The notes under the pieces are model-generated. The model was given only the letters and a program-made list of their open reading frames with translations, was not told the origin of the DNA and ran no database searches. Positions 8,645-17,121 of a DNA stretch of 64,000 nucleotides are shown here, one piece after another (within the stretch, counting starts at the first letter, position 1; every line of letters starts with the position of its first letter). The DNA is from Prevotellaceae bacterium (lineage in GTDB: Bacteria; Bacteroidota; Bacteroidia; Bacteroidales; Bacteroidaceae), in assembly GCA_029219385.1 (NCBI GenBank), contig JAQXTH010000008.1, forward strand, positions 1-64,000. The letters are read 5' to 3'. The position numbers were made by a program, and so were the translations under genes.

Positions 8645-8735
8645 ATAGTTTCTAACTTAGAATACTTAAGCACTCTAACTTAGAAGACTTAAGCACTCTA
8701 ACTAGAAGACTATAGCATTCTAAGTTAGAAACTAT
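8645..8735. repeat. Array of four CTAACTTAG units, 23-bp period, 19-bp inverted ends
   Basis: Palindrome-like nine-base cores occur at 8652-8660, 8675-8683, 8698-8705 (one base deleted) and 8720-8728, that is every 23 bp. The outer 19 bases are a perfect inverted repeat (ATAGTTTCTAACTTAGAAT at 8645-8663, its complement at 8717-8735), so the last unit is in the opposite orientation. The array lies between two convergent genes. A related array with the same core and period is at 40419-40513. Confidence 0.85.
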
Positions 8736-8868
8736 AATTTTTTCAACAGAAAACAATTTTATATTGCTTCAAAACAAACCTGTTTGAAGATAAAAAACTG
8801 GCATCATAACACACTAAATCCTCCACATAAACACACAGTCTTCACAGTGGCAAAATCACGCTCCTCAA

Positions 8869-9420
8869 CTATTTTCCGGGCGTGAAAGTCTCGTAGGTGC
8901 CGTCGTCGAAAAACACCCTTATCTCCTTAATTTTGCGCCTTATGATGTCAACTTTTTTCGCAGTATAGTCATCGGGGGATGTATGCACCGGATGATTGGC
9001 ATGGCCCTCAAACGAAACTCCACCCATAGCAACATCGCGCTGACCAACAGTGCGCACATCTGTGGCTCGCCTCGTCAATCTGCCTCCGCTTGTCTGCTCT
9101 AATGCAGCAAACAAATCCCCCTTGTCGCTGCCACCTGCCAATGGGGCAGAAACTGTCGCTTCAGCCTCCGACGATGGCAAACCGGCAGCCTCCGGCTTGT
9201 CGACCTCATCGGCCAAATACATCTCGCCCTCACCAAACATCAGCCAATTAACATTGACCCGAGGAAATGCCTTGTGAATGCCCCTCACATGGTTTGATGT
9301 AGCATTGGTTCGATTACTGTAAATGTTAGACAACGCTCCCGGAGTTATACCGATGGCATCGGCAAAATCTTTTTGAGACATATTGAGAGCCAACTGCAAT
9401 TGTCGAATTCTGTCGTTCAT
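8869..9420 (-). CDS. XRE-family helix-turn-helix transcriptional regulator
   Basis: 183 residues. The N-terminal 60 residues form a Cro/CI-type HTH (MNDRIRQLQLALNMSQKDFADAIGITPGALSNIYSNRTNAT in two blocks). The middle (about 75-130) is low-complexity and the C-terminus (IRRKIKEIRVFFDDGTYETFTP) is short and conserved-looking in Bacteroidales regulators of this kind. No peptidase or ligand domain is visible. Upstream lies a full promoter at 9483-9513 and several TTTTAAT-rich repeats that may be its own operator. Target genes are unknown. Confidence 0.8.
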   Translation of the reverse strand: MNDRIRQLQLALNMSQKDFADAIGITPGALSNIYSNRTNATSNHVRGIHKAFPRVNVNWLMFGEGEMYLADEVDKPEAAGLPSSEAEATVSAPLAGGSDKGDLFAALEQTSGGRLTRRATDVRTVGQRDVAMGGVSFEGHANHPVHTSPDDYTAKKVDIIRRKIKEIRVFFDDGTYETFTPGK

Positions 9421-10180
9421 TATATAAGTGTTTTTTGAGGCCGGTGGAAAAACGACCTAATTTTCGGCATTTCTTTTGGTTGCAAAATTAAAACAAAGAT
9501 TTTAATTGACAAAGTTAGTGTTCGTTTTAATTTTAATTTCGTTTGTTGTTTCGATTTTAATATCGGGTTTTATCCTTAAAACGACAGACAAGTCTTGTTT
9601 TTAGTTTTTAAACCGTAACCTCATGCCAACGACCAAAAAAGCACTTTGCGCTTTTCTTCTGCTTTTTTTTGCAAGAAATTGGTTTACTATCTGTTATTTA
9701 GCGCATGAGAACTCCTCCTACCAACCATTTACCTACCAAAAGGCCTTTTTCTCCAACCTCTGATATTTCTTTTCGTCATTAAACCGTGCTAACTACGCTG
9801 ATTTTATGATAGTTAAGAACAATACTCGGCTTTTTAACACTTCTGCGTTTAGATTTAAAAGTGACAGGTTTTAAATCTGCGCCATGGCATTTTGTTTTGG
9901 TTTTAAAACAGCAATTTGTAGCAATCTTTGGTCGCAGTGTCGCGCTCTACGAAACCTTGTCTACACATTTTAAAACTCAACTTTAGAAACAAAACTGTTA
10001 ATCAAGGTTAATTGTGTTTTTTACTCTCGAAGCAGGATGCCTTTTTTCGGATTTTGGGGCTTTTCAAAACTGTTGGTCGGCTGCGCCAAAAAGAGCACAT
10101 TCTCAGGGCGCAGAAATCGGCCTATCCTATTTATTTTAAGCGAAAAAGAGGGTAAAAAACGTGTTTGGAATTTTCACAAA
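9421..10180. other. Gene-poor intergenic region with TTTTAAT repeats near the XRE gene
   Basis: No convincing coding region. The first 180 bases are AT-rich and carry the XRE promoter plus repeated GATTTTAAT-like words (near 9499, 9525, 9533 and 9553; the one near 9553 sits in a CGATTTTAATATCG palindrome). The remainder shows no gene, RNA motif or repeat that I can name. The longest open frame (10037-10240, 67 codons, basic and Trp/Phe-rich) runs into the holA terminator hairpin and is probably not a gene. Confidence 0.5.
9483..9513 (-). promoter_or_regulatory. Promoter of the XRE regulator gene
   Basis: On the minus strand TTTG (complement of 9510-9513) and TAATTTTG (complement of 9483-9490) are 19 bp apart, a full match to the Bacteroidetes consensus. 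The start of the XRE gene is about 60 bases downstream. Confidence 0.7.
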
Positions 10181-10187
10181 AAGAGAG

Positions 10188-10227
10188 CGGTCAAGGCTCC
10201 GGAAAATTCCAAAATCAGTCTTGACCG
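10188..10227 (-). terminator. Hairpin downstream of holA
   Basis: CGGTCAAG at 10188-10195 and CTTGACCG at 10220-10227 form a stem; read on the minus strand it comes ten bases after the holA stop and is followed by CTCTCTTTTTG. A smaller GGAAAATTCC palindrome sits in the loop. Confidence 0.6.
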
Positions 10228-10236
10228 TAAAAAATT

Positions 10237-11238
10237 TTAATGCAAAATGAAGAAGACGAGTTGTTTCATCAGGTCGCCGGGAGGGGTTTTTGAGCCCCCT
10301 ATCCCTTTAGATTTTTCGTCAGCGTCGCGAATTGCCATCAAAATGTAGAGAACCTTTGAAGCGGAGTAATTTCTCAGTGCCGGCAGAATGTTGCGCTCAA
10401 TCTGCCATTCTTTCATTGACAAGGATTTTGCCAAAGACGAAACGTCTTTAGCCGGAGCATAGTGAGCCACCATGAGTTGAGAGAAAAATTTAAACAACGC
10501 CGGCAATATTTTTTGTATCGGATTTTGCTTCGCATTCTCGTCAAAATATTTCGCAATCTGAAATGCCTTAAATTCGTCCTTTGAAATCAGTGCGTTTTGA
10601 AACTCAAAGATGTTGAAATCTTTGCTAATGCCAATGTGTTTCTCTACCACATCGGGAGTGATGTTTTGGGGAGGAGCTCCCACCGCCCCCACCAGTTTGT
10701 TCATCTCTCCGTGGAGTTTGGTGAGGTCGTTGCCAACCGACTCAACGAGAAGTCCCACCGACTTGCTGTCTATCGAGTAGCCCTTCTGGCGAAAATACGA
10801 ACTGACCAATGCCGGCAATCGACTCTCGCTCATTTTGGGCGAATTAAACACCACTCCTATTTTTTCGGCCATTGACATGAATTTCTTGCGACGGTCGAAA
10901 GTTCCCTTTTTGTTGAGCAACATTAAAACCGTTGTAGGCTGTGGGTTTTTCAAATAATGAGCCAACTCGTCTATGTCTCTCAATTCGTCTGCATTTTTCA
11001 CAACAACAAGCATACGGTCGCCCATTGGGTAACTGCGCGCTGCATTTATCACCTCGTTTGTCGAGGTGTTGCCTCCGTCAAAAACACAGGTCGAGAAATC
11101 GCGTTCTTCTTCCGGCACGGCACGCTCCATAATCAAGCTATACAACTTGTCGACAAAATAGGTTTCTTCACCCATCAATACATAGACAGGCTTAAACCTT
11201 CCGGCCTTCACCTCGCTAACTATGTCTTCAAAAGTCAT
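10237..11238 (-). CDS. holA: DNA polymerase III subunit delta
   Basis: Clamp-loader subunit that opens the beta sliding clamp. 333 residues, normal length. The N-terminus (MTFEDIVSEVKAGRFKPVYVLMGEETYFVDKL) is the typical HolA start with the degenerate P-loop region, followed by a AAA+ lid-type domain (LTKLHGEMNKLV) and a C-terminal helical collar domain ending near LMAIRDADEKSKGIG. It is a single gene with a terminator-like hairpin downstream. Confidence 0.92.
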   Translation of the reverse strand: MTFEDIVSEVKAGRFKPVYVLMGEETYFVDKLYSLIMERAVPEEERDFSTCVFDGGNTSTNEVINAARSYPMGDRMLVVVKNADELRDIDELAHYLKNPQPTTVLMLLNKKGTFDRRKKFMSMAEKIGVVFNSPKMSESRLPALVSSYFRQKGYSIDSKSVGLLVESVGNDLTKLHGEMNKLVGAVGAPPQNITPDVVEKHIGISKDFNIFEFQNALISKDEFKAFQIAKYFDENAKQNPIQKILPALFKFFSQLMVAHYAPAKDVSSLAKSLSMKEWQIERNILPALRNYSASKVLYILMAIRDADEKSKGIGGSKTPPGDLMKQLVFFILH

Positions 11239-11330
11239 TTCAAATTATAATTTTTTATAATAACTGATATTTACACTCTATGCCATAGGCCACAACAAGC
11301 AACTTCAGTCGAAGCATGGCCCACGCATAA

Positions 11331-12101
11331 TTAAATTTTCAAGAAATCACGTTTGGCAGCACCATCGGCAACCATGCGCAAAGCCTCGATTCCCAGCTTC
11401 ACATGGTGCTGCGAATAGTTGGCCGTAACGATTTTATCGCTATCAGTTGTCTTAACACCTTCGGGCACCATGGGATTGTCGCTCACAAGCAACAATGCGC
11501 CCATGGGCAGATAATTATAGTTTGCACACGAAAACAACGTGGCGCACTCCATCTCCACTCCCGAAACTCTGATTTTGCGCAGATAGTCCTTAAAGGAAGC
11601 ATCGTGTTCCCACACACGTCGGTTTGTTGTATAGACCACGCCCGCCCAATAGGCGGAGCAATGATTTTTCAGTGTTGTTGAAACCACTCGCTGCAACATG
11701 AAATGAGGCAAGGCCGGCACCTCGGGTGGAAAATAGTCGTTTGACGTTCCCTCTCCTCTCACGGCAGCCACGGGCAACAAGAAGTCACCCACCTTGATTT
11801 TTGTCTCAACTCCGCCACACTTGCCCAAAAACAGACATGCCTCGGGCATTATGGCCGACAACAAATCAGAAATAAGCGCGGCATTGGGGCTGCCCATGCC
11901 AAAGTTGATTATTGTGATACTCTCGGCACTCGCCAACCTCATGTTGGCATCATAGCCGGGATGCGCAATTTTCATCTCATCACAAAAGATATCAACATAG
12001 TTATTGAAGTTGGTCAGCAAAACATATCTGCCAATCTTTTCTAACGGTGTTTTTGTGTAACGCTCAAGCCAATTGCGAGTGATTTCTTGTTTTGTTTTCA
12101 T
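11331..12101 (-). CDS. amn: AMP nucleosidase, short form
   Basis: Hydrolyses AMP to adenine and ribose 5-phosphate; purine salvage. 256 residues of phosphorylase-superfamily fold: GKCGGVETKIKVGDFLLP (sugar-phosphate loop), RGEGTSNDYFPPEVPA and SGVEMECATLF, which carries the Met-Glu pair that holds the ribose. It lacks the N-terminal regulatory domain of the E. coli enzyme, as is usual in Bacteroidetes. Another nucleoside phosphorylase activity cannot be excluded from sequence alone. The start (MKTKQEITRNWLERY) abuts a tandem repeat at 12109. Confidence 0.85.
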   Translation of the reverse strand: MKTKQEITRNWLERYTKTPLEKIGRYVLLTNFNNYVDIFCDEMKIAHPGYDANMRLASAESITIINFGMGSPNAALISDLLSAIMPEACLFLGKCGGVETKIKVGDFLLPVAAVRGEGTSNDYFPPEVPALPHFMLQRVVSTTLKNHCSAYWAGVVYTTNRRVWEHDASFKDYLRKIRVSGVEMECATLFSCANYNYLPMGALLLVSDNPMVPEGVKTTDSDKIVTANYSQHHVKLGIEALRMVADGAAKRDFLKI

Positions 12102-12108
12102 TGTTTTT

Positions 12109-12290
12109 CACTACCTTTGCTTTGTAAAAAAGCGAAAATAGGCTGCACCTCGGCAGAATAAATCGGCAAGCCACTTTCTTCTGCGCTCGGTTTGCACTAT
12201 CTTTGCTCTGTAAAAAAGCGAAAATAGGCTGCACCTCGGCAGAATAAATCGGCAAGCCGCTTTCTTCTGCGCTCGGTTTGCACTATCTGC
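12109..12290 (+). repeat. Tandem 86-bp repeat carrying TAnnTTTG promoter-like boxes
   Basis: Two nearly identical copies (12109-12194 and 12195-12280) are followed by the first ten bases of a third. Each starts with CACTA(C/T)CTTTGCT, contains AGGCTGCACCTCGGCAGAAT and ends with CTGCGCTCGGTTTG. The junctions read TACCTTTG, TATCTTTG and finally TATCTGC, so every unit begins with a Bacteroidetes -7 box, and a TTTC lies 19 bp before it. A third copy with a truncated fourth is at 21173-21306 before the rubredoxin gene. The final copy lies 40 bases upstream of the gene at 12320. Confidence 0.85.
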
Positions 12291-12319
12291 TTTAATTTAA
12301 ATATGTGCAAAAGTAATAA

Positions 12320-12787
12320 ATGTTTTCATTAAACCTGCCACACATAAATGCAAATATCAGGCACGAAGAGAAAAAAGACCTTATCTTCGACCCCTTGCGC
12401 AAACGCTATGTCACACTTACACCCGAAGAATGGGTCAGGCAACACTTTGTGGCTTTTCTGATAACTCACCGCGACTATCCGGCCTCTCTCATAGCAAACG
12501 AAATGTCTATTTCGCTTAATGGCATGAAACGTCGCTGCGACTCGGTGGTTTACAACAACAATCTCAAGCCACTCGTAATAGTCGAATACAAAGCACCCTC
12601 TGTCTCTATCAGCAAAAACACTTTTCTCCAAGCCAACGCCTACAACCAAGTGCTCAGAGTGCCTTATATATTTATATCCAATGGCATATCTCATTATTGT
12701 TGCAAGATAGACTATCTCAACAACAAATATACATTTCTGCCCGACATTCCCTCCTACAAAGAACTAATCCCACCAACTGCCCTCTGA
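12320..12787 (+). CDS. HsdR N-terminal-like (HSDR_N_2) protein
   Basis: 155 residues. It resembles the stand-alone type I restriction HsdR N-terminal domain found in Bacteroidetes: KDLIFDPLRKRYVTLTPEEWVRQHFVAFL, then MKRRCDSVVYNNNLKPLVIVEYKAPSV, in which the D and ExK form a PD-(D/E)XK-type nuclease core. No helicase or methylase is nearby, so it is not part of a restriction system here, and its function is unknown. The AraC gene follows after three bases and is probably cotranscribed. Confidence 0.75.
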   Translation: MFSLNLPHINANIRHEEKKDLIFDPLRKRYVTLTPEEWVRQHFVAFLITHRDYPASLIANEMSISLNGMKRRCDSVVYNNNLKPLVIVEYKAPSVSISKNTFLQANAYNQVLRVPYIFISNGISHYCCKIDYLNNKYTFLPDIPSYKELIPPTAL

Positions 12788-12790
12788 TTT

Positions 12791-13672
12791 ATGAACAGCA
12801 ACGCCACCGCCAACTTTCAAACCATACCATTCAGACAACTCTATAATTTCAAACACGAAATATATGTTGCGTTTGACATTGACATCAAAAAATGTCTCTG
12901 CAACCAACCTGCCAAAACAGATTGCTATGCAACCTTCTGCCTCTGTCACAAGGGCAACGCAACCATACAGGTCAACAACTACACCCGCAAACTTTCGGCC
13001 GGTTCACAACTCATAATAATTCCCAACACCAACACAATGCCAATAGAATTGAGTGACGACTTCGATTGTTCGTTCATCGCCATATCACCCTATTTCGGCA
13101 ACGAGTTTCACCACATCCAAAAATTTCCTCTGGTCAACGCCCTGCTGTTTTTCAAAGAGCAGTCGGTAATAAACCTTTCGTCTGAGCAACAAGACTTTTT
13201 CTTAAAGATGAGAGACATCATTACATACGCCATAAACGAAACCAACAACAAATATAAAGAAACACTGCTCGTTCAGTTATCACAATCGTTTTTCGCATGG
13301 CAACAAATCACCATTGCCACAATACTCGATTCGCGGATTATCACAAAAAACAGCACCGAAATTCTGGCCACACGCTTCGTAAGCCTTGTGATTGACCATT
13401 TCAAAAAACAACACCGCCTTGAGTTCTACGCCGACAAGATGTGTATCACCCCCAAATATCTTTCGACAATCGTGAAAAACGTTACCGGAAAAACCGCCGG
13501 CCAATGGATCAACCATTTTATTATAAAGGAAGCAAAAAACCTGCTTACCAATTCAGACATGAATATTGCCGAAATCACAGACGTGCTTGGATTTTCAAAC
13601 CAATCGTTTTTCGGAAAATTCTTCAAACACCACACGGGCAAAAGTCCTCTCGCTTTTCGCCTAAACAAATAA
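12791..13672 (+). CDS. AraC-family transcriptional regulator
   Basis: 293 residues. The C-terminal ~100 residues are the double HTH of AraC/XylS proteins (ADKMCITPKYLSTIVKNVTGKTAGQWI, then IAEITDVLGFSNQSFFGKFFKHHTGKSP). The N-terminal ~180 residues look like a cupin-type sensor domain with cysteines at about 36-52, but the ligand is not known. It directly follows the HsdR-N-like gene and precedes pta after 130 bases; nothing shows that it controls pta-ackA. Confidence 0.88.
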   Translation: MNSNATANFQTIPFRQLYNFKHEIYVAFDIDIKKCLCNQPAKTDCYATFCLCHKGNATIQVNNYTRKLSAGSQLIIIPNTNTMPIELSDDFDCSFIAISPYFGNEFHHIQKFPLVNALLFFKEQSVINLSSEQQDFFLKMRDIITYAINETNNKYKETLLVQLSQSFFAWQQITIATILDSRIITKNSTEILATRFVSLVIDHFKKQHRLEFYADKMCITPKYLSTIVKNVTGKTAGQWINHFIIKEAKNLLTNSDMNIAEITDVLGFSNQSFFGKFFKHHTGKSPLAFRLNK

Positions 13673-13711
13673 TAACGACACCTAAATATTCTGCGTCTGC
13701 CATATTTTCAT

Positions 13712-13719
13712 TATTTTTG
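13712..13719 (+). promoter_or_regulatory. -7 box of the pta-ackA promoter
   Basis: TATTTTTG matches TAnnTTTG; the upstream TTTG element is weak. The downstream CTTTGTAAAAAAAGC resembles the start of the 86-bp repeat family. The pta start is 84 bases downstream. Confidence 0.45.
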
Positions 13720-13802
13720 CTTTGTAAAAAAAGCAACGGCTAAAATGGCATTTCCTTGCCTTTATCAACCAACAATAAATTACCATAAACAAAAACAAAC
13801 CC

Positions 13803-14816
13803 ATGGACGTAATAGCCAAACTAATCCAACGCGCCAAAGACGAGAAACAGCGCATTGTCCTCCCCGAGGGCACAGAAGAAAGAACTCTCACCGCAGCCGA
13901 CCGCGCCATTGCCGACCAATTGGCCGACATCGTGTTGCTTGGCGACAGCGATGAAATAATGGAACAAGCACAAAAACTCGGACTGACCCACATCTCTCCC
14001 AACGTGATCATCAACCCGCGCAAAGCCCCCGACCTTGAAGAATTTGCCCAAACTCTTGCAGAACTCCGCAAGCGCAAAGGTCTCACTCTCGAAGAAGCAC
14101 GCGAGAAAATCAAAGACCCCCTATATTATGGATGCATGATGATAAAGATGGGCAAAGCCGACGGACAACTGGCAGGAGCTCGCAACGCCACAAGCAACGT
14201 GTTGCGCCCCGCCCTGCAAATCATCAAAACCGCACCCGGCATCACCTGCGTGAGCGGAGCCATGCTGCTGCTCACCAAAACACCCCAATATGGCGAAAAC
14301 GGAGTGTTGGTGATGGGCGACGTGGCCGTAACCCCCGTGCCCGACGCCAACCAGTTGGCACAAATTGCCGTCTGCACTGCCCAAACAGCCAAAGCGGTGG
14401 CAGGATTTGAAGAGCCGCGAGTGGCCATGCTCAGTTTCTCCTCTTATGGCTCTGCCAAACACGAGGTGGTAGACAAAGTGATTGAGGCCACTGCCATTGC
14501 AAAACAGATGATGCCCGATCTGAGCATAGACGGAGAATTGCAGGCCGACTGCGCCATTGTTCCGACAGTGGCAAAACTCAAAGCCCCCGGTTCGCCCGTG
14601 GCAGGCAAAGCCAATGTTCTCGTGGTTCCATGCCTCGAAGTGGGCAACATTGCCTACAAACTCGTGCAGAGACTGGGCGAAGCCCAAGCCATCGGCCCTG
14701 TGTTGCAAGGCATCGCACGCCCCGTCAACGACCTCTCGCGCGGCTGCAACGTTGACGACATCTACAAAATGATTGCCATCACGGCAAACCAAGCCATCGC
14801 TGCCAAACGAATCTGA
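13803..14816 (+). CDS. pta: Phosphate acetyltransferase
   Basis: Converts acetyl-CoA and phosphate to acetyl phosphate; with AckA it makes ATP and acetate during fermentation. 337 residues, the short single-domain form without the N-terminal DRTGG part. Blocks VLPEGTEERTLTAADRA, GCMMIKMGKADGQLAGA and FSSYGSAKHE are visible and the C-terminal half has the PTA_PTB substrate-binding segment (ELQADCAIVPTVAKLKAPGS). It is followed by ackA after 28 bases. Confidence 0.95.
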   Translation: MDVIAKLIQRAKDEKQRIVLPEGTEERTLTAADRAIADQLADIVLLGDSDEIMEQAQKLGLTHISPNVIINPRKAPDLEEFAQTLAELRKRKGLTLEEAREKIKDPLYYGCMMIKMGKADGQLAGARNATSNVLRPALQIIKTAPGITCVSGAMLLLTKTPQYGENGVLVMGDVAVTPVPDANQLAQIAVCTAQTAKAVAGFEEPRVAMLSFSSYGSAKHEVVDKVIEATAIAKQMMPDLSIDGELQADCAIVPTVAKLKAPGSPVAGKANVLVVPCLEVGNIAYKLVQRLGEAQAIGPVLQGIARPVNDLSRGCNVDDIYKMIAITANQAIAAKRI

Positions 14817-14844
14817 CATCACAAACAACAACACTGCAATACAA

Positions 14845-16032
14845 ATGAAAATACTCGTATTAAACTGTGGAAGTTCGTCCATTAAATACAAACTCTACAA
14901 CATGGACGACAAAAGCGTCATCGCTGCCGGCGGTATCGAAAAAGTTGGCCTCGAAGACTCTTTTCTTAAAACAAAAAGCCCCGTGGCCGAAGTCATCACA
15001 ACCCCCGTTCCGACTCACGATGTTGGCGTAGAGTTGATATTTAAGACCCTCACCGACCCCCAAAAAGGCTGCATCAAATCACTCGACGAGATCAATGCCG
15101 TAGGCCACCGCATTGCCCACGGAGGAAAGTTCACAAAAAGTCTTCTGCTCACTCCCGAAGTGTTGGCCGAGTGGAAGACCTACGAGAGCCTTGCCCCTCT
15201 CCACAACCCGGCTCATCTCAAAGGCATTGAGGCCGTCACCGCCAAACTGCCCGAAGTGAAACAAGTAGGGGTCTTTGACACCTCCTTCCACCAAACCATG
15301 CCCGACTATGCCTACACCTATGCACTCCCCTATGAGTATTATGAGAAATATGGCATACGCCGCTATGGTTTTCATGGCACGAGCCACCGCTATGTGCTTG
15401 CCCGCGCTGCCGAGCTGTTTGGTTTCGACCCCAAAGACAAAAACGTGATTAGCTGCCACATTGGCAACGGAGCCTCGATTGCCGCCATCAAGCAAGGCCG
15501 CTGTGTCGACACCACTATGGGACTCACTCCTCTCGAAGGTCTCGTGATGGGCACACGCACCGGCGACATAGACCCCTCTGCCATTTTGTTTCTTATGGAC
15601 CAGCTCGGTCTCAACACACAACAAGCCTCCGACCTCCTCAACAAAAAATCAGGAATGCTCGGCATTACTTCAAAATATTCCGATATGCGTGAAATTCTCG
15701 CCGCTGCCGCAGCAGGCGATGCCCGTTGTCAGCTCGCCCTCAACATCTACAACTATCGCATTCGCAAATATGTCTGTGCATACGCCGGCATAATGGGAGG
15801 AGTTGACTATATCATCTTCACCGCCGGAGTGGGCGAAAACCAATACGAAATCCGCATGGGCAGCATGGAGGGATTGCAACACCTCGGCATCACCATCGAC
15901 CCCGAGGCCAATCGCGCCAACCGCAGCATGGAGGGCGTTATCTCCACCCCCGACAGCAAGGTGACGGTATGCGTGATTCCCACCGACGAAGAACTCCTGG
16001 TGGCAAGCGACACAATGGACATCGTGAAATAA
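14845..16032 (+). CDS. ackA: Acetate kinase
   Basis: Forms ATP and acetate from acetyl phosphate. 395 residues from the ATG at 14845 (MKILVLNCGSSSIKYKLY), which is the family start; an in-frame ATG at 14773 lies inside pta and is not likely used. Signature motifs: NCGSSSIKYKL at the N-terminus, HRIAHGG, GFHGTSHRYV, CHIGNGAS and FTAGVGENQYEIR. The pair is closed by a strong terminator at 16063-16115. Confidence 0.96.
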   Translation: MKILVLNCGSSSIKYKLYNMDDKSVIAAGGIEKVGLEDSFLKTKSPVAEVITTPVPTHDVGVELIFKTLTDPQKGCIKSLDEINAVGHRIAHGGKFTKSLLLTPEVLAEWKTYESLAPLHNPAHLKGIEAVTAKLPEVKQVGVFDTSFHQTMPDYAYTYALPYEYYEKYGIRRYGFHGTSHRYVLARAAELFGFDPKDKNVISCHIGNGASIAAIKQGRCVDTTMGLTPLEGLVMGTRTGDIDPSAILFLMDQLGLNTQQASDLLNKKSGMLGITSKYSDMREILAAAAAGDARCQLALNIYNYRIRKYVCAYAGIMGGVDYIIFTAGVGENQYEIRMGSMEGLQHLGITIDPEANRANRSMEGVISTPDSKVTVCVIPTDEELLVASDTMDIVK

Positions 16033-16062
16033 CACACACGCCCCACTTTCCCCCCGGAAAAG

Positions 16063-16115
16063 AAAAATCCGCCGATCGTAAAGCCTTTTTGGCTCTGCGA
16101 CCGGCGGATTTTTTG
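16063..16115. terminator. Terminator between convergent ackA and the lipoprotein gene
   Basis: AAAAATCCGCCG and CGGCGGATTTTTT form the outer stem, with an imperfect inner part. T-rich ends on both strands suit termination of both convergent genes. Confidence 0.75.
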
Positions 16116-16150
16116 TTTTCCCCTTAAAAAACATTTTTCCTCAACACCAA

Positions 16151-17104
16151 TTATAATTGAGCGTATGTTATCTCATCACCTTCAATTGAAACAAAATACA
16201 ATCGTTTTTTTATTTTATCCCATGCCATATTTAAGTAGAATCTATCCAATCTCAATTCTCTTAAAGGATTACCTTCGTAATCATATATTAAAACTTTCGA
16301 AACGCCGGAAAGATTGTCGGCTTTTATATCCTCTTGACTGAGAACAAAGAAATAATTGTTATCACATATTATATCACTATAAAAACAATGGTCTTCTTGC
16401 GGTTGTTGTGTTTCTGAATAAAGAATAAGTTCATTAAGAATTTCTTTCTTTGACGAAGTCGTACAAATTCTCATTTTATTATAATACTTATATGCAAACA
16501 CAATATATGTGTCATTTGAATCCCAAACGAATGTTTCAAGATAAGGGGTTTCACCTTTAAAAGGCAAAGATTCCACTATTTTGCTATTATTAAGATTATA
16601 TAAATTCCACACTATTTGATCCTGAGCATAATAATAATAACCTATATAAGGCCACCTAATTGTTTTAAGCCGATTAACATTTTGGCCAATCTTTATCGGC
16701 TTCTTATATATAATATTAGAATCGTAAATGGAATAAACACACTTGCTCCCATTGTCAATAACAAACACGGTATCATTAGTTCCCCCAAATAAATTAGGCA
16801 TGATAAATTCATTATTTCCATGTCCCACAATGCCGAAAGATCCTATTGTTTTTCCCTTTTCATCATACACATTATATATTGGGCTTTTATTATTATTTTC
16901 CAAATAAAATTTATTGTTAAAAAAAAGCATCCCTTTTATTTCGTCGTCACCGGAAATATTAAAAGCTTTATGAGTATGGACCTCCACGCTTTCAGGGAAG
17001 TCTGTTCTGATATGTTTTTTATTCGTTCCGTCGTTACAAGAAAATAAAGCAAGGATGGATATAAATAATAGTCCAAATCTTATTCTTATTTTCATAATTC
17101 TCAT
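16151..17104 (-). CDS. BF3164-like lipoprotein (six-bladed beta-propeller)
   Basis: 317 residues. The N-terminus is a lipoprotein signal (MKIRIRFGLLFISILALFSC) with the lipobox cysteine; translation may start at the second Met (17095) rather than the first. The rest has repeated blade-like strands (GSFGIVGHGNNEFIMPNLFGG, VFVIDNGSKCVYSIYD) as in the BF3164/TolB-like propeller family of Bacteroidetes. The gene is clearly more AT-rich than its neighbours. Function unknown; probably anchored to the outer or inner membrane. It sits just downstream of the AGGTTGTGT inverted-repeat element. Confidence 0.75.
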   Translation of the reverse strand: MRIMKIRIRFGLLFISILALFSCNDGTNKKHIRTDFPESVEVHTHKAFNISGDDEIKGMLFFNNKFYLENNNKSPIYNVYDEKGKTIGSFGIVGHGNNEFIMPNLFGGTNDTVFVIDNGSKCVYSIYDSNIIYKKPIKIGQNVNRLKTIRWPYIGYYYYAQDQIVWNLYNLNNSKIVESLPFKGETPYLETFVWDSNDTYIVFAYKYYNKMRICTTSSKKEILNELILYSETQQPQEDHCFYSDIICDNNYFFVLSQEDIKADNLSGVSKVLIYDYEGNPLRELRLDRFYLNMAWDKIKKRLYFVSIEGDEITYAQL

Positions 17105-17121
17105 AAACTACAAATATTAAA

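Noticed and set aside
8645..8735. Possible CRISPR array
   Set aside because: The period is only 23 bp, there are no unique spacers and no cas genes in the window.
10037..10240. 67-codon plus-strand frame before holA
   Set aside because: No family resemblance, composition like translated AT-rich intergenic DNA, and it runs through the holA terminator hairpin.
12064..12255. 63-codon minus-strand frame before amn
   Set aside because: It is built from the 86-bp repeats; the repeated peptide (FILPRCS / MPIYSAEVQP) reflects repeated DNA, not a protein domain.
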